Shown here: in pieces, positions 46,259 to 56,687 of the stretch
Layout of the letters: each line of letters opens with the position of its first letter
How positions within the stretch are numbered: position 1 is the first letter of the stretch
NCBI GenBank assembly: GCA_026119935.1
Contig: JALRMH010000008.1
Location: 1 to 64,000, forward strand
Length of the DNA: 64,000 nucleotides
DNA from: Endothia cerciana
Taxonomy: Eukaryota; Ascomycota; Sordariomycetes; Diaporthales; Cryphonectriaceae
Direction: 5' to 3'
Notes under the pieces: model-generated
What the model was told of the DNA's origin: nothing
The model's database searches: none
What the model saw: only the letters and a program-made list of their open reading frames with translations
Made by a program: the position numbers and the translations under genes

Positions 46259-46919
46259 GGCTAGGAGAGCGGATCGGTAGGCCAGACGGCATTTATTCAG
46301 ATGATATGCTGACCAATGCGAGGCGAAGAGAGAGCCTCGAGGAATATCCGGATGTATGACCCGAAGAAGGGGGTAGCTGGGTGGGTCTCGCTGGGAAGAG
46401 GTCTCAATATTTATGGTTTAACAAGACAGAACAAGCCCGCTCGATCTGAACTCCGACGATCGAAGTTGTACGCAGCCAGTGGCACGGTTGCGACGCTAAG
46501 CAGTGCCGATCCAAGGTTCCTGGCGCTAGATCCACAAAAGCTAAGCTAATGCACCCCGCATGCACTTGGGCTCCACAACACCCCAGTTCCCCAGGTTCTC
46601 TCCAGATCCTTGCTGACGTATGCTATTGGTAGCTGCGGGGTAAAGGGCGGGGCAAGGACAAAGCAACCTAGTATGGTTGCCATCAAATGGGGGCTCGTGC
46701 AACGGCAATTCGCGCGGGATTTCGGAATCGCTGCCAGGGGTCCCACCACCTTCCGGACCACACAAGCTCTATCCCACTGATATTGCACACAGCGACCAGC
46801 TGTCATTGTTCTCAGAGCTTCAGAGCGTCGGCCCGCGGCGTGGCGTTAGCAGGGAGGTCTACCAGGATCCGCCATATGATCGTGGCCAGTAACTCGGGGT
46901 GCGTCATTGGAATCTGCGA
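46259..46919. promoter_or_regulatory. upstream region of the Zn2Cys6 gene
   Basis: Contains CGGGATTTCGGAAT (46715-46728), a 14-mer also found at 52816-52829 in the fumarylacetoacetase promoter. No coding sequence recognised. Confidence 0.35.
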
Positions 46920-48321
46920 CGGAGGTCAGAGTACTTAACACGAAGCCTCGGTAGCGAGACCAAGGGCACAGGGGCACAAACGAGGTGACCGGCCCCGGCC
47001 AACACCTGAGATGTTGACGGGGGCCTCAAGATACACCGGACTGACTCTCGAGCTGGTCGGGAACTGCCGATGCACTTGTTAGTACGACGGTTGAACATGC
47101 TGATCGCCCGCGCACGGCCTCCGCTGAGCCATGACAGACAGGCAGACGATACAGGTCTAGGAGCTCAGGAGAGGGGACGGGGGCGTACATTACTTGACTT
47201 TCTTCGCCCCAGAGAAAGTGGTGCCGCCCATGTGACTTTTCCAAAAGATCTAGAATCTTAGGAAATGGCGCAGCAAGATACGTAGCCTATCGTTGTTAGC
47301 GCATGCTAACCGCCATGTACTGTATGCTCCTGGTGCCGTGAAGTGTTCAACCTGCTTACCGCCTCCTGCTCCTTTGGCGTTTTCAAGGCCCTTGATGAAG
47401 ACGGGCTGTCGAGCCCAGTTGGATATGTTCCGTGTTCCTTGATGCCGTCTCAGCTGGAATCTAGCCTTCTGGGTCACATCTGACGTACTACGTATGTCTG
47501 GAGCTGGCGCTGGTCCCAGCCCCCCAGGCGTGCACTCTTCGCGAACATGGCTTGAACATCGGCCCTTGTTCGTTAGCTTGTGCTTCCCATCGTGCCAGCA
47601 CCACTGGTCGGCAGTAGCTCACTTCGATCCCCAAGAGTCGCGACGCCTTAGCGTCTGGCGTGCCAGGGCCTCTGTTTGTGCTCGCATCTGGAAGAGGATT
47701 GGCTCAATGAAGATGGTTGCGACGAATGCGTCTGGTAGCATCATAGCCGCATGGCACCTGAAATATGTGTCTCCAGCGTTAAAAATTGCACATCGGCCCT
47801 CCACCGAGCTGGAAACTGGGCTCTCTCACATAGTACCTCCGCCGAATGAATGGCCTATCCCTAGAACGGGCTGCCTGGCGCTGAGACATTTGAGCGCGTG
47901 AAGGATGTCCCGAGAGTCATCCGCCCAGTTTGCTGTGCTGGTCAGCCTTAGTCTTGTTCGCTTTGCACACATATCGTCGATACTGACCGGTCCGTGGTAA
48001 TGAGTCGCGGTTCAGCAAAGCGCTATCACCGTGATTCGCAGCATCCAAGGCAATGATCCTTCTGACCCTTTCTGTCGCACCGGGCTGTGACAGTAGATGG
48101 TCAATGATTAATGTCCAGAAATGCTTGTTGAAAGAAGTCCCATGGGTGAAGACGATTGTAAAGCTAGCCTTGTCCGAACATCGGACCTGGTAGTCATGGG
48201 CAGAAAGCTTCAGCGGCCTTGAGAGCGCCTTCCTGGCAGAATTTTCATCGCGTCCTGGGACACTGGCAGGAATTTCGAGCGTCCGCCGGATGTAGGACTG
48301 AGATGTCGTTTCGTGGCTCAT
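46920..48321 (-). CDS. alpha/beta hydrolase, C-terminal half doubtful
   Basis: Serine-hydrolase fold enzyme. Starts MSHETTSQSYIRRTLEIP at 48321. The first exon contains SFTIVFTHGTSFNKHFWTL (oxyanion region) and IIALDAANHGDSALLNRD. After an intron, NWADDSRDILHALKCLS leads to the nucleophile elbow GHSFGGG (Ser of GxSxG). The next exon reads AAMMLPDAFVATIFIEPILF (acid region). Downstream, pieces such as AKSARLGGWDQRQLQTYV, TPKEQEA, FTAPGAYSTWR, FLWGEESQV and AGAGHLV (putative His region) lie in different frames and I could not splice them all cleanly. Either several tiny exons or a decayed 3' half. The 3' limit is approximate. Resembles the fungal esterase/hydrolase group found in secondary-metabolite clusters; could act on an ester or CoA thioester. 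Confidence 0.6.
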
Positions 48322-48871
48322 TGAAACAGGAATCAGGTTTGGGTGATGTTCGTACTACAGTCAATAAACACACCCCGTTGTGGCAGGTTAAATATAGCCC
48401 CGAAACGTACGGCGCAGCTCCGATCACAGGGAGCAGTCTAGCAGCGGGCTCCGGTGCCATGTCGGAATCAATCTAGCTCCGGTGGGATCGCTCCGGGATG
48501 GCGGAATCTAGGGGTATACTTTCCGTGGGAAGGTGACCACTTTTACATCTACGACCGTGCGTTTTGAGAGGCTAGCCTTGAGGTTAGCGTGGGAACATAA
48601 AATACATTTGCGGACTCTCGAAGTACAGTGGAAGCAGATACTACGAAGGCCGGCGAGAACGAGAACGACTGGATGAATGGCGCCACATCTCGTCATCTCT
48701 TTTCCTCTAACGTTATAATAGCTCATGACAATTCTACCCTAAAGAGCCGTCACTTCGAACTGATTTGTCCTACCACTAGTGGTGTGAAGGACTAGAACTT
48801 GGATCTCGTCGCCATGCTGAGCAGAAGCCCGTTAGCGACAACTTCTGGTCAAAACGTCTCGGTTTCGCATC
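48322..48871. other. intergenic between hydrolase and aldehyde dehydrogenase
   Basis: Both neighbours are on the minus strand, so this is the hydrolase promoter and dehydrogenase 3' end. CGGGATGGCGGAATC lies near 48494-48508, a weak relative of the cluster motif. Nothing else recognised. Confidence 0.35.
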
Positions 48872-50719
48872 TTACTTGATGTGTATGGCCTTCGGCTCAA
48901 GATAGCTATACAGCCCGTATTTCCCCAGCTCTCTGCCTTGGCCGCTCTGCTTGGTCCCACCGAATGGCGTATTGAGCTCAGGGAGGTAGGGCGAGTTGAT
49001 GGACACGCCGCCGCTCTCGATGGCTGCAGATACACGCAATGCTCGGGTGATATCGGACGTGTAGAGACATGCTGAATCGATCAAAGATGAATGATCAGTA
49101 ACCGCCTCCCAATGGTAACAGCATGCGCCCTTTGGATACTTACCAGCAAGCCCGTAAGAAGTGTCATTTGCGAGTTCGATGGCTTCCTCCTCAGTCTTGA
49201 ACGTCCTCACTACCAGAACCGGTCCGAAAATCTCCTCTTTCCAGATGGAACTTTCTCGGCTCGGGTTCAAGAACAATGTTGGTTCGATGAAGCAACCTTT
49301 CGTCCCCTTGCGGTTCCCTCCCGCGAGGAGTTGACCAGACAATTTGCCATCTTCGATGTACGACATTATGCGGGCAAATTGTAGCTTGTCCACTACGGGA
49401 CCCTGCTTGGTACTAAGCTCTAACGGATCGCCTCCGAGATCCTTCTCAGCGTCTTCAAACAATGTTTTTACAGCGCCGATAAACTGCTCTGCAATGGCTT
49501 CTTCCACGAGCACTCTCGACGCCGCTAACGTTGTGTACACGCTTAGCTCTGGTGGCAGATTCGAGAGCCAGGGGGGTTCATATTGCTACTCACCAACGCA
49601 GATCTGGCCGGAGTTGACCAAGAATCCTCTAGCAACGCTGTTGCAGAGATGTTTAGGTCAGACACTGCACTGTTACTGACTGCAGATGAGACGTACCTGC
49701 TTGCAGCTAGGTCGATTTCGGCGTCGCCGAAGACGACTGCCGCAGACTTCCCACCCAGCTCAAGAGTGACCCTCTTCAAGTTGCTCCGTGTCGCCGCTTC
49801 CTGCACGGATCTTCCGCCGGCGATTGACCCAGTGAAGCTGATCTTTGCAATGCCCATGTGTGATGCCAAGAGAGACCCCGTCTCCCGAGTGCCAGTGACG
49901 ACTTGTACGACCCCCGGAGGAAAGCCGGCCTCTGCGAACAATGGCCCAAGCGCCAGAGCTCCTAGAGGCGACTTTTCAGACGGCTTGAAGATGACCTGAC
50001 CTAGGGCGTTAGCAGCTTTGCGACAGAAACCCGATCTAGTATTCGTACAGTGTTACCCGTGGCAAGGGCCGGCGCAAGTTTCCACCCTATGTAGAGAAAT
50101 GTCGCGTTCCACGAGGCAATGGCTGCGCAGACACCGAGAGGCTGGTGTCGCACTATCTTGGCAAATCCATTATCCTCGGCAAAGAACTCCCCATTGATCT
50201 TGTCCGCCCAGCCAGCATAGTCTGAGAGAGGCAGCCTTGGTCAGAAATGTTTGCCCGTATCAAATGTGGATGAGGTGATTCTCATACATCTATAAACCTG
50301 CACCATGTGCGCCAGATCGAAATGGAGTACATCTACTATTGGGCGACCGGTTGGAGCAGCCTCTGCATAGGCAAGACATTCGGCGTTCTTCTCGATGAGA
50401 TCGGCGAACTTGTTGAGGCAGGTTGCTCGCTGAGACCCTGTATATTTGGCCCAGGGACCACTTCGAAATGCATTCCTCGCAGCGGCTACTGCCCGGTCGA
50501 TATCGGCCTTGCCGGCCAGCTGCACATCGTCCACTACCACAGAGTCATCGAAAGGGCTTAGCAGCGTCAGCTTCTCTGTGGAATTGCTCAAGCTGTCGAC
50601 AAACTGGTTTGTGAAACCTAGTTAGCCAGCATAACCACGGGCTCACACTGTGGTGGGGTTCCTACTTCATTCTCAATGAAGAGCCTCCGAGGAGGTAGCT
50701 TAACCGTGGTCTGACGCAT
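48872..50719 (-). CDS. NAD(P)+-dependent aldehyde dehydrogenase
   Basis: Oxidises an aldehyde to the acid. The ATG at 50719 gives MRQTTVKLPPRRLFIENE, then a 62-bp intron (50604-50665), then FVDSLSNSTEKLTLLSPFDD; this restores the usual LFINxxFV...SP-F ALDH N-terminus. Motifs: ASWNATFLYIGWKLAPALATGN (cofactor and Asn), FTGSIAGGRSVQEAA (Rossmann), LELGGKSAAVVF (general-base Glu), NSGQICVG (catalytic Cys, at an exon end), EEIFGPVLVVRTF and SGGVSINSP. C-terminus PFGGTKQSGQGRELGKYGL. An intron splits GLA|ACLYTSD. All key residues are present. Divergent from the homogentisate dioxygenase gene; probable substrate an aryl or semialdehyde intermediate. Confidence 0.9.
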
Positions 50720-51125
50720 CACAACTTCTTGCTACTACAATGGATGTTGGTAATTGTCCATGGCCTGATTATGACACAAGAGGCTACTAGCACCTAGTAT
50801 TATGGATGGTTCCATGATTGGGCGTTCCGATACACACCGGAAGTCTAGCAGGATTTCCGCTCCGTCTCGGGAGGTCCGGCTGTATGTTCCGTCACTTTCC
50901 CATGAAAAAATTACCGCCAAGTTAGCCAGACTTGACACTAAATCGCATAAATAAAAGGCGACATAGTATGTGAGATGCGCTACAGGTATTCTAGTCGCAA
51001 CGCTGAAAGATTATGTGTGCGGATTTCGCTGGTGTCTTCCGTTACAAGCTTTCCCCCCCCCCCCCCCCCACAGCATTGACCGCACAAAGACATTCGAGAT
51101 ATCATCGAGCAAGTAACAACAGACC
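50720..51125. promoter_or_regulatory. shared divergent promoter, aldehyde dehydrogenase and homogentisate dioxygenase
   Basis: Contains AGGATTTCCGC (50850-50860), identical to the 11-mer at 37986 and 9 of 11 to the cluster dyad if read with the preceding base, plus several CCG/CGG half sites (50826, 50838, 50861, 50875, 50888). A C17 homopolymer sits at 51053-51069, 57 bp before the dioxygenase start. Confidence 0.45.
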
Positions 51126-52554
51126 ATGCCCTGCACTAATTTCCAAGAAGCTGAGAAATACGCGTATCTCAATGGCTTTGGAGCGTATCATGAGCAAGTT
51201 TATCCACTCGCCGGCGTTGAACTGATCTTTGCACACTAACATGCTACCTGCTCTCCCCAAATACAGGACGGAAGCGGTGGCTGGTGCTCTGCCCGTCGCT
51301 CAGAACTCACCCCAAAAGCCACCATTCGGCCTCTATGCAGAAAAGCTCTCGGGCACGGCATTCACCGCTCCGCGGGCCGAAAACCAACAATCTTGGCTCT
51401 ATCGCATTCTTCCGTCGGCGACACATTCCACCTTTGTGCTCCAAGAGGACCCTAGCCTCGCCGGGGGGCTTCTAGAGTCCCAGAAGCTACATCATGTCCC
51501 AAACCAGATGCGTTGGGACCCATTTGACCTGGACGACTCCAGCGACTGGGTCGAGGGGCTCCACCATGTTGCTGGTGTCGGGGATCCTACCTTGAAGTCG
51601 GGCTTGGGAATCATGATCTTCGCCGCCGGCAAGGACATGGACGCTCATACCGCGTACCACTCTGGCGACGGTGACTTCTTGATTGTGCTCCAACATGGCA
51701 CCCTAGATATCCAGACAGAGCTGGGCAGGATGCTTGTCCGGCCCAACGAGATCGCCGTCATCCCGCGGGGCATACGCTATCGCGTCACTCTTCCAGCAGG
51801 CCCTGTGAGGGGTTACATCTTGGAGACCTATGAGCAGCATCACTTTGCCCTGCCCGAGCTGGGGCCAATCGGTTCCAACGGGCTGGCCAACGCACGCGAC
51901 TTCCAGGCGCCGGTTGCGGCCTTCGATGAGCCTTGTCGTAGCGAGTGGCGTATCTTGATGAAGTACACCAACAGAATGTACGAAGCGCGGCAGAGCCATA
52001 CTCCCTTCGATGTCGTGGCATGGCATGGGCTGTATTACCCATACAAGTACGACCTGGGCCGGTTCAACGTGATCGGGAGCACAAGCTTTGACCATCCGGA
52101 TCCGAGCATATACACCGTGCTCACGATCCAATCCGCCCGTGCGGGAACGGCCATTGCCGACTTTGTCATCTTTCCTCCCCGCTGGCTCGTGGCAGAGAAC
52201 ACCTTCCGGCCCCCGTGGTACCATCGCAACACCATGTCGGAGTTCATGGGCCTCATTTCGGGCAACTACGATGCAAAAACCGGCGGGGGTTTTCGGCCGG
52301 CTGGTGCAAGCCTCCACAACGTCATGGCAGCCCACGGGCCGGATAGTGACACCCATGCACGAGCTACCGACGCGGACCTGAAACCGCAAAAGGTAAGCGA
52401 TGATAGTATGGCCTTTATGTTCGAGAGCAGTCTGATGGTCGGGGTTACGGACTGGGGAATGCAGAACTGCCAGAAAGTGCAAACTGATTACAATGAACAC
52501 AGTTGGCTTGCTCTGGAGCCACGGTTTTGCAAACTTCAGAAGAATGAGCTCTGA
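51126..52554 (+). CDS. hmgA: homogentisate 1,2-dioxygenase
   Basis: Fe(II) ring-cleaving dioxygenase: homogentisate to maleylacetoacetate. The true start is the ATG at 51126 (MPCTNFQEAEKYAYLNGFG). Exon 1 (68 nt) joins exon 2 at 51267 through a 73-bp intron with a GC donor (GCAAGT at 51194) and ACAG acceptor, giving GAYHE|TEAVAGALPVAQNSPQ as in the family. Total 451 aa, the usual fungal length. Iron ligands fit WYHRNTMSEFMGLI (His, Glu) and SLHNVMAAHGPD (His); GLYAEKLSGTAFTAPR is diagnostic. C-terminus complete (VTDWGMQNCQKV). Followed 405 bp later by fumarylacetoacetase. May be a pathway-specific paralogue rather than the tyrosine-pathway gene, as no isomerase or 4-hydroxyphenylpyruvate dioxygenase is adjacent. 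Confidence 0.95.
51194..51266 (+). other. GC-AG intron in the homogentisate dioxygenase gene
   Basis: Donor GCAAGT is a strong U1-complementary site apart from the C. Branch point CACTAAC at about 51234-51240, acceptor ATACAG. Splicing here preserves phase (68 + 1288 = 1356 nt) and reconstitutes the conserved N-terminus. Confidence 0.8.
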
Positions 52555-52959
52555 GGTCCTGCATCTGCAAAACTTGTTACGTACGTAGGTAGTACCCGCA
52601 CATTCGCTACATAGGCAGACTTCCATGATCATGGCCGTTGAAACAGAATGCCACGGGACAATTTTGCATCGTGCATCCACCTGCCCTATCCAGTACACAT
52701 ACACAATACCAAGATAAGACTATTGGACTTCCTTGCGTGCTGTGGTATTCTGCGGAACCTGCGGCCCTACAGAGGCTCGTTACGCCCCGTCGGAGCTGGC
52801 CTCCGGATGGCCCCACGGGATTTCGGAATTGCAGATCGTGGTGTCTCGGCAGCTACTCAGCAACAAGAAATAGACTAAAGATGAGCAACAGAGCTGTCAT
52901 TCAGAGAGGGTATGCCCCATGGTTTGTGAGATTGAAAGTCACAACACGCCAGGACAAAA
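52555..52959. promoter_or_regulatory. fumarylacetoacetase upstream region
   Basis: Contains CGGGATTTCGGAAT (52816-52829), the same 14-mer as at 46715, about 130 bp before the start codon. No separate gene. Confidence 0.4.
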
Positions 52960-54303
52960 ATGGCGCTGCAGCGATCCTGGGTCGAGATCCCGAAGGGATC
53001 ATCGTTCTCGCTGAACAACATCCCTTTTGGCATCATATCATCCCCCAGAGATGCAGCACGGAGAGTGGCGGTTGCTATCGGCGCCTTCGCGCTCGACCTG
53101 AAAGCCTTCTCCGCCGGCGGTGGTTTTGCCAACCTCGCCGAAGTCCGAGGACATTCGGCCACGTTCGGAGAAGACTCGCTCAACGGTTTCGCTGCGCTCG
53201 GCCAGCCCGTGCACAAAGCCGTCCGCAGCTATCTGCAGGAGGTCCTGAGAGCCAACACAACTCTAGCACCGCTCCTCAGGGACAACATCGCGCTCCGCGA
53301 AAAGGCACTGTTGCCACTCTCCGGCGTGTCATTACACTTGCCTATGCGCATCAGGGACTACACCGACTTCTATGCCGGCTACCAACATGCCTTCACAGTG
53401 GGCACCATCCTAAGAGGCGCCGACAAGGCCTTGCAGCCCAACTACAAACACATACCCGTCGCATATCATGGACGGAGCTCGTCTATCGTCGTGTCGGGGA
53501 CGCCAATTCGGCGGCCAAGCGGCCTGATCCTACCCCCGGGCTCTACCGAGCCGGTGTTCTCACCGTGCAACAGGCTGGACATCGAGTTGGAGATGGCCGC
53601 ATTTGTGTGCAAATCGAACCATCTGGGGTCGCCGGTCTCGATCGACGAGGCACCCAGCTTCGTGTTTGGCTATGTCTTGATGAACGACTGGTCTGCCCGT
53701 GACATTCAGGCCTGGGAGTATGTGCCATTGGGACCGTTCACTGCGAAGAACTTTGGCACCACAATCAGCCCTTGGGTGGTGTTGGCGGACGCTCTGGAAC
53801 CCTACAGGGCGCAGCCGTTGCCCAACGACACAAAGCTTCAGCCCTACCTCCAAGAGGGCAGGGTGGATAGCGTTTTCAACATCACCCTGGAAGTCCAATT
53901 GGCGAGTAAGTTGTCACCGCAACAAGCCGTGGAACAGTACCTATGCTAACATAACCTACCAGCGTCTTCAGGTGCCAACTTTCCCCTGACCCTCACCAAC
54001 GCCTCTAACCTTCTCTGGTCGTACCCGCAGATGATCGCACATCATACCATCACGGGCTGCAATCTCAGCGTCGGAGATCTCCTCGGCTCTGGGACAATTA
54101 GCGGCCCCGAGAAGGGAACCCAGGGCTCACTACTGGAAGCCACGGAGGGAGGTAAAATCCCGTTGCAGCTTCCCGGGGGCGAGACACGGGTCTTCCTGCA
54201 GGATGGAGATACAGTTAGGATTGTTGGCTGGGCGGGTGATGAAGCTACCGGCCTGGTAGGCTTTGGGGAGTGCGTCGGGCAGATCTTGCCTACACTATCA
54301 TAA
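52960..54303 (+). CDS. fahA: fumarylacetoacetase
   Basis: Hydrolyses fumarylacetoacetate to fumarate and acetoacetate. Starts MALQRSWVEIPKGSSFSL. Exon 1 52960-53905 and exon 2 53963-54303 (57-bp intron, GTAAGT, branch CTAAC, CCAG) give 428 aa, normal for the family, with phase checked. N-terminal FAH_N domain is about residues 15-120. Catalytic domain: DYTDFYAGYQHA (metal Asp, base His), PVAYHGRSSS, DIELEMAAFV (metal Glu pair), MNDWSARDIQAWEYVPLGPF (metal Asp, Lys-Asn follow) and the C-terminal GSGTISGPE. All active-site features visible. Acts right after the dioxygenase product is isomerised; no maleylacetoacetate isomerase gene was found in the window. Confidence 0.95.
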
Positions 54304-54751
54304 TGTACAACCCCGGAATGATATTCACACTTCGCCACCTGACTGCACCAAACATAAAAATACTCTCACTTGCTGAGAACCCTAGATATATGGGGCCTTG
54401 CGTCTTGATACTTTGTGATTGTTGGAACTTTGCCCAGATCGGTCGGTATAGTGAATGGGTCCCCAGATTTGTGGCGAGGTGTGAATACTATTATTCCCTG
54501 GGCGTTGTACAATATTACCCCTGTGACCTAAAGATGAGCAAATCAATACGATTGGGTCTAAACCTCTCCAGCCGCTGCTGTTCCGACGGAATTTCCGTCT
54601 TCGTGAAACTATAACAGCACACACGCTTGTCCCCGAACGTCTCGACAGCAATACCGACCGTTTTCTTTGCTTTTTTATTTTATATTTATATATATATATA
54701 TATATAAAACAACTTTTTCTTGAACGGAACTAGCGGGCCTGTAGACTTAGC
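54304..54751. promoter_or_regulatory. promoter of the ABM-like gene with an exact CGG dyad
   Basis: Carries the palindrome GACGGAA-T-TTCCGTC (54585-54599), whose core is CGG-AATTT-CCG, 153 bp upstream of the ATG at 54752. A (TA)n tract lies at about 54684-54706. Strongest single candidate operator in the cluster. Confidence 0.5.
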
Positions 54752-55360
54752 ATGGCGCGCGTTCGGGGTCCAGTAACTGAGCTAGTTCAAATCCCACTCG
54801 CAGTCCCAGTTTCCGACTTTTTGGACATCTTCAGGAAAGAACTCGAGCCCGTCATCCTGGTCCAACCTGGCATCATCTCAGTTCTGACAGGCCGAGCCGT
54901 GCAGGCAAATGGAGAGCGATGGAAAAGTCCTTTCGTCGTATCCTTCACCCAATGGAAGGACATGGAAGCTCATGCCGCGTTCCTGGCGAGCGCGGATGCA
55001 GAGCCTTTCTTCTCACGACTCAAGCCTCTTACAACTGGCCCACCGTCTGTTGAGCATTACAACTTCGGACAACCACACCCGTCCTTCTACAAGACGCAAT
55101 ACACTCGAGTCATGAAATTCAGCGACAACACCGACCGATACCGACTCGCAGCATTTGAGCAGCACACGAAGATGTGCGGACCTAACTCGGCGATGACCGG
55201 CCCATGTGTCGAAGTCCCGTCTCAGAAGGCCCTAGTCCTTTCAGGTGATCTTCCGGAACTCGGGGCTGTAGGCATGTTTGGCATCGAGGGAGAGCCTGTT
55301 AGCTCCTTCACGGTTCGGTGGGAAAGCCACGGGACAGCCAAAGCATCACACAGCTTGTAA
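54752..55360 (+). CDS. ABM/EthD-like dimeric alpha-beta barrel protein
   Basis: Single-exon, 202 aa, starting MARVRGPVTELVQIPLAV. Residues about 15-100 look like an antibiotic-biosynthesis-monooxygenase fold: FLDIFRKELEPVILVQPGI, SFTQWKDMEAHAAFLASAD, EPFFSRLKPLTTGPPSVEHYNF. Such proteins act as cofactor-free monooxygenases, small-substrate lyases or decarboxylases, or simply bind ligands. No catalytic residues can be assigned. The second half may be a diverged second barrel repeat (ALVLSGDLPELGAVG). Lies between fumarylacetoacetase and the cyclase. Role in the aromatic pathway is inference. Confidence 0.68.
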   Translation: MARVRGPVTELVQIPLAVPVSDFLDIFRKELEPVILVQPGIISVLTGRAVQANGERWKSPFVVSFTQWKDMEAHAAFLASADAEPFFSRLKPLTTGPPSVEHYNFGQPHPSFYKTQYTRVMKFSDNTDRYRLAAFEQHTKMCGPNSAMTGPCVEVPSQKALVLSGDLPELGAVGMFGIEGEPVSSFTVRWESHGTAKASHSL

Positions 55361-55522
55361 GGAACTACGTCAAGAAAGGCGGAAGATGGACGGAGCCACA
55401 GAGTTCATCAGGAAGTAAGACAGTACAACTTGCTAGCAGAATGAAAGAGCGTCTTTGTCTTTGTCTTCGGGGCAGTCGGCCTGCCTGTAATGCGAGTAGC
55501 AGTGCGGCTGCGTTCATCTGGA

Positions 55523-56687
55523 TTACACTATGGCTATCATGTTTGCTGGACTAGCGACACCTCCGTATACATTCAGGGGACAAGAAGTCAAGAAAACCGT
55601 CCATCGCTTGTGTTCTTGGCACCACTCAGCCAAGTCATCAAGCCAGAGCAATTCCGCCACCGGGCAGCCCCAGCCAGCAATCAGCACCTCGTGAAAGGAA
55701 AAGCCGGCACTTTCGTCGACGGGGAAAGCCTCCCAGCCTGGGGCGTCGCCGCCGACAGCAGCGAACTGATTTTGCCACAGCCACTCTAGTAATCTGCGGT
55801 CCTGTTGTACGCCACACGACGCTGGCGGCCACGTCTCGCCGACGGCTCGTTCCTCACTCTCGCTGAGGCTATGATAATGTGTCGAGTAGCCAGATCTGAT
55901 CAGCAGGATATCGCCCCGCCGTGGCTCTAACTCCGTGCCATGAGAGAGCTTCTTCTGCCACTCGAGACAGTCCATCAACCCATCAAACGGAATGCCATAC
56001 GAGAGGCTGGGGTCGTAGGACTTGCCAGTAGCTTGGGCATAAGACCAATAATCCAGGAGGATCCCGCGGCCTGCGAGGCATCCAACCTTATGCCACCACT
56101 GCAAGCCCAGCTTGCCGCCCGACCCCTCGACGATGTCGTCTCTCGTGGTGCCGTTGTAGAACAGTTGCTCCTTTTGATAGGCGAAATGGCGTAGACCGTC
56201 CCACTGGCTGCTTTTTTGGGTGTTGAAGGCGAGCTGGCGACGGGTATCAGCAACAGTTATTATCCGTTAGCCGAGAAAAGCTCACCACATCATCTAACAC
56301 GTGCCCCGAGCCGACAATGCTATGTTCGAAGGCGTATTTGTGTCTTCCAAAGGCCGGCGTTTTCGGCTTGCTTAAGCACCAGCTGAAAAAAAAAAAATCA
56401 GCGCGAATCTACGATAAGGAGCAATTTGAGACCAAGCAAGGCATTACTTTAAACTAAATCGCTGTCCGTCACTAATTTCAGACGCAGCAGCTCGGATGAC
56501 CTGCGGTGAGAGCCAATTCTTTTGCCAACAGTCAGTCAAATGGGTGAAGCACGACAAGCTCTGGGATAGTTACCAGGCTTCCCAGGTGGTCATCCGGGCC
56601 CCAGAGCCCCCAAGCCGAATTTGGGGGATCGCCCTCGGCCAAGGGCAAATCGGCGAAGCCAGGAACATGCATCTTGGGTGGACCCAT
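55523..56687 (-). CDS. cyclase-family protein (PF04199-type hydrolase)
   Basis: Metal-dependent hydrolase fold related to kynurenine formamidase and fungal cyclase-like proteins. Start MGPPKMHVPGFADLPLAEGD at 56687. Exon 1 ends DDHLGSL (56574), followed by NWLSPQVIRAAASEISDGQRFSLN|WCLSKPKTPAFGRH, then HVLDDV|LAFNTQKSSQWDGL and FAYQKEQLFYNG. The long last exon has HKVGCLAGRGILLDYWSYA and RRGDILLIRSGY. Intron phases at SL|NWL, N|WCL and DV|LAF were checked. About 315 residues, normal for the fungal family. Convergent with the ABM gene, 163 bp between stops. An exact CGGAATTTCCG site lies 90 bp upstream of the ATG. Substrate unknown; could hydrolyse a lactone or amide intermediate. Confidence 0.82.

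Noticed and set aside
51703..52704. 333-codon open frame on the minus strand
   Set aside because: Fully antisense to the homogentisate dioxygenase, whose plus-strand frame has all family motifs; no protein features of its own.
52638..53702. 354-codon plus-strand open frame
   Set aside because: Overlaps fumarylacetoacetase in another frame; Arg/Pro-rich composition typical of an out-of-frame reading of GC-rich coding DNA.
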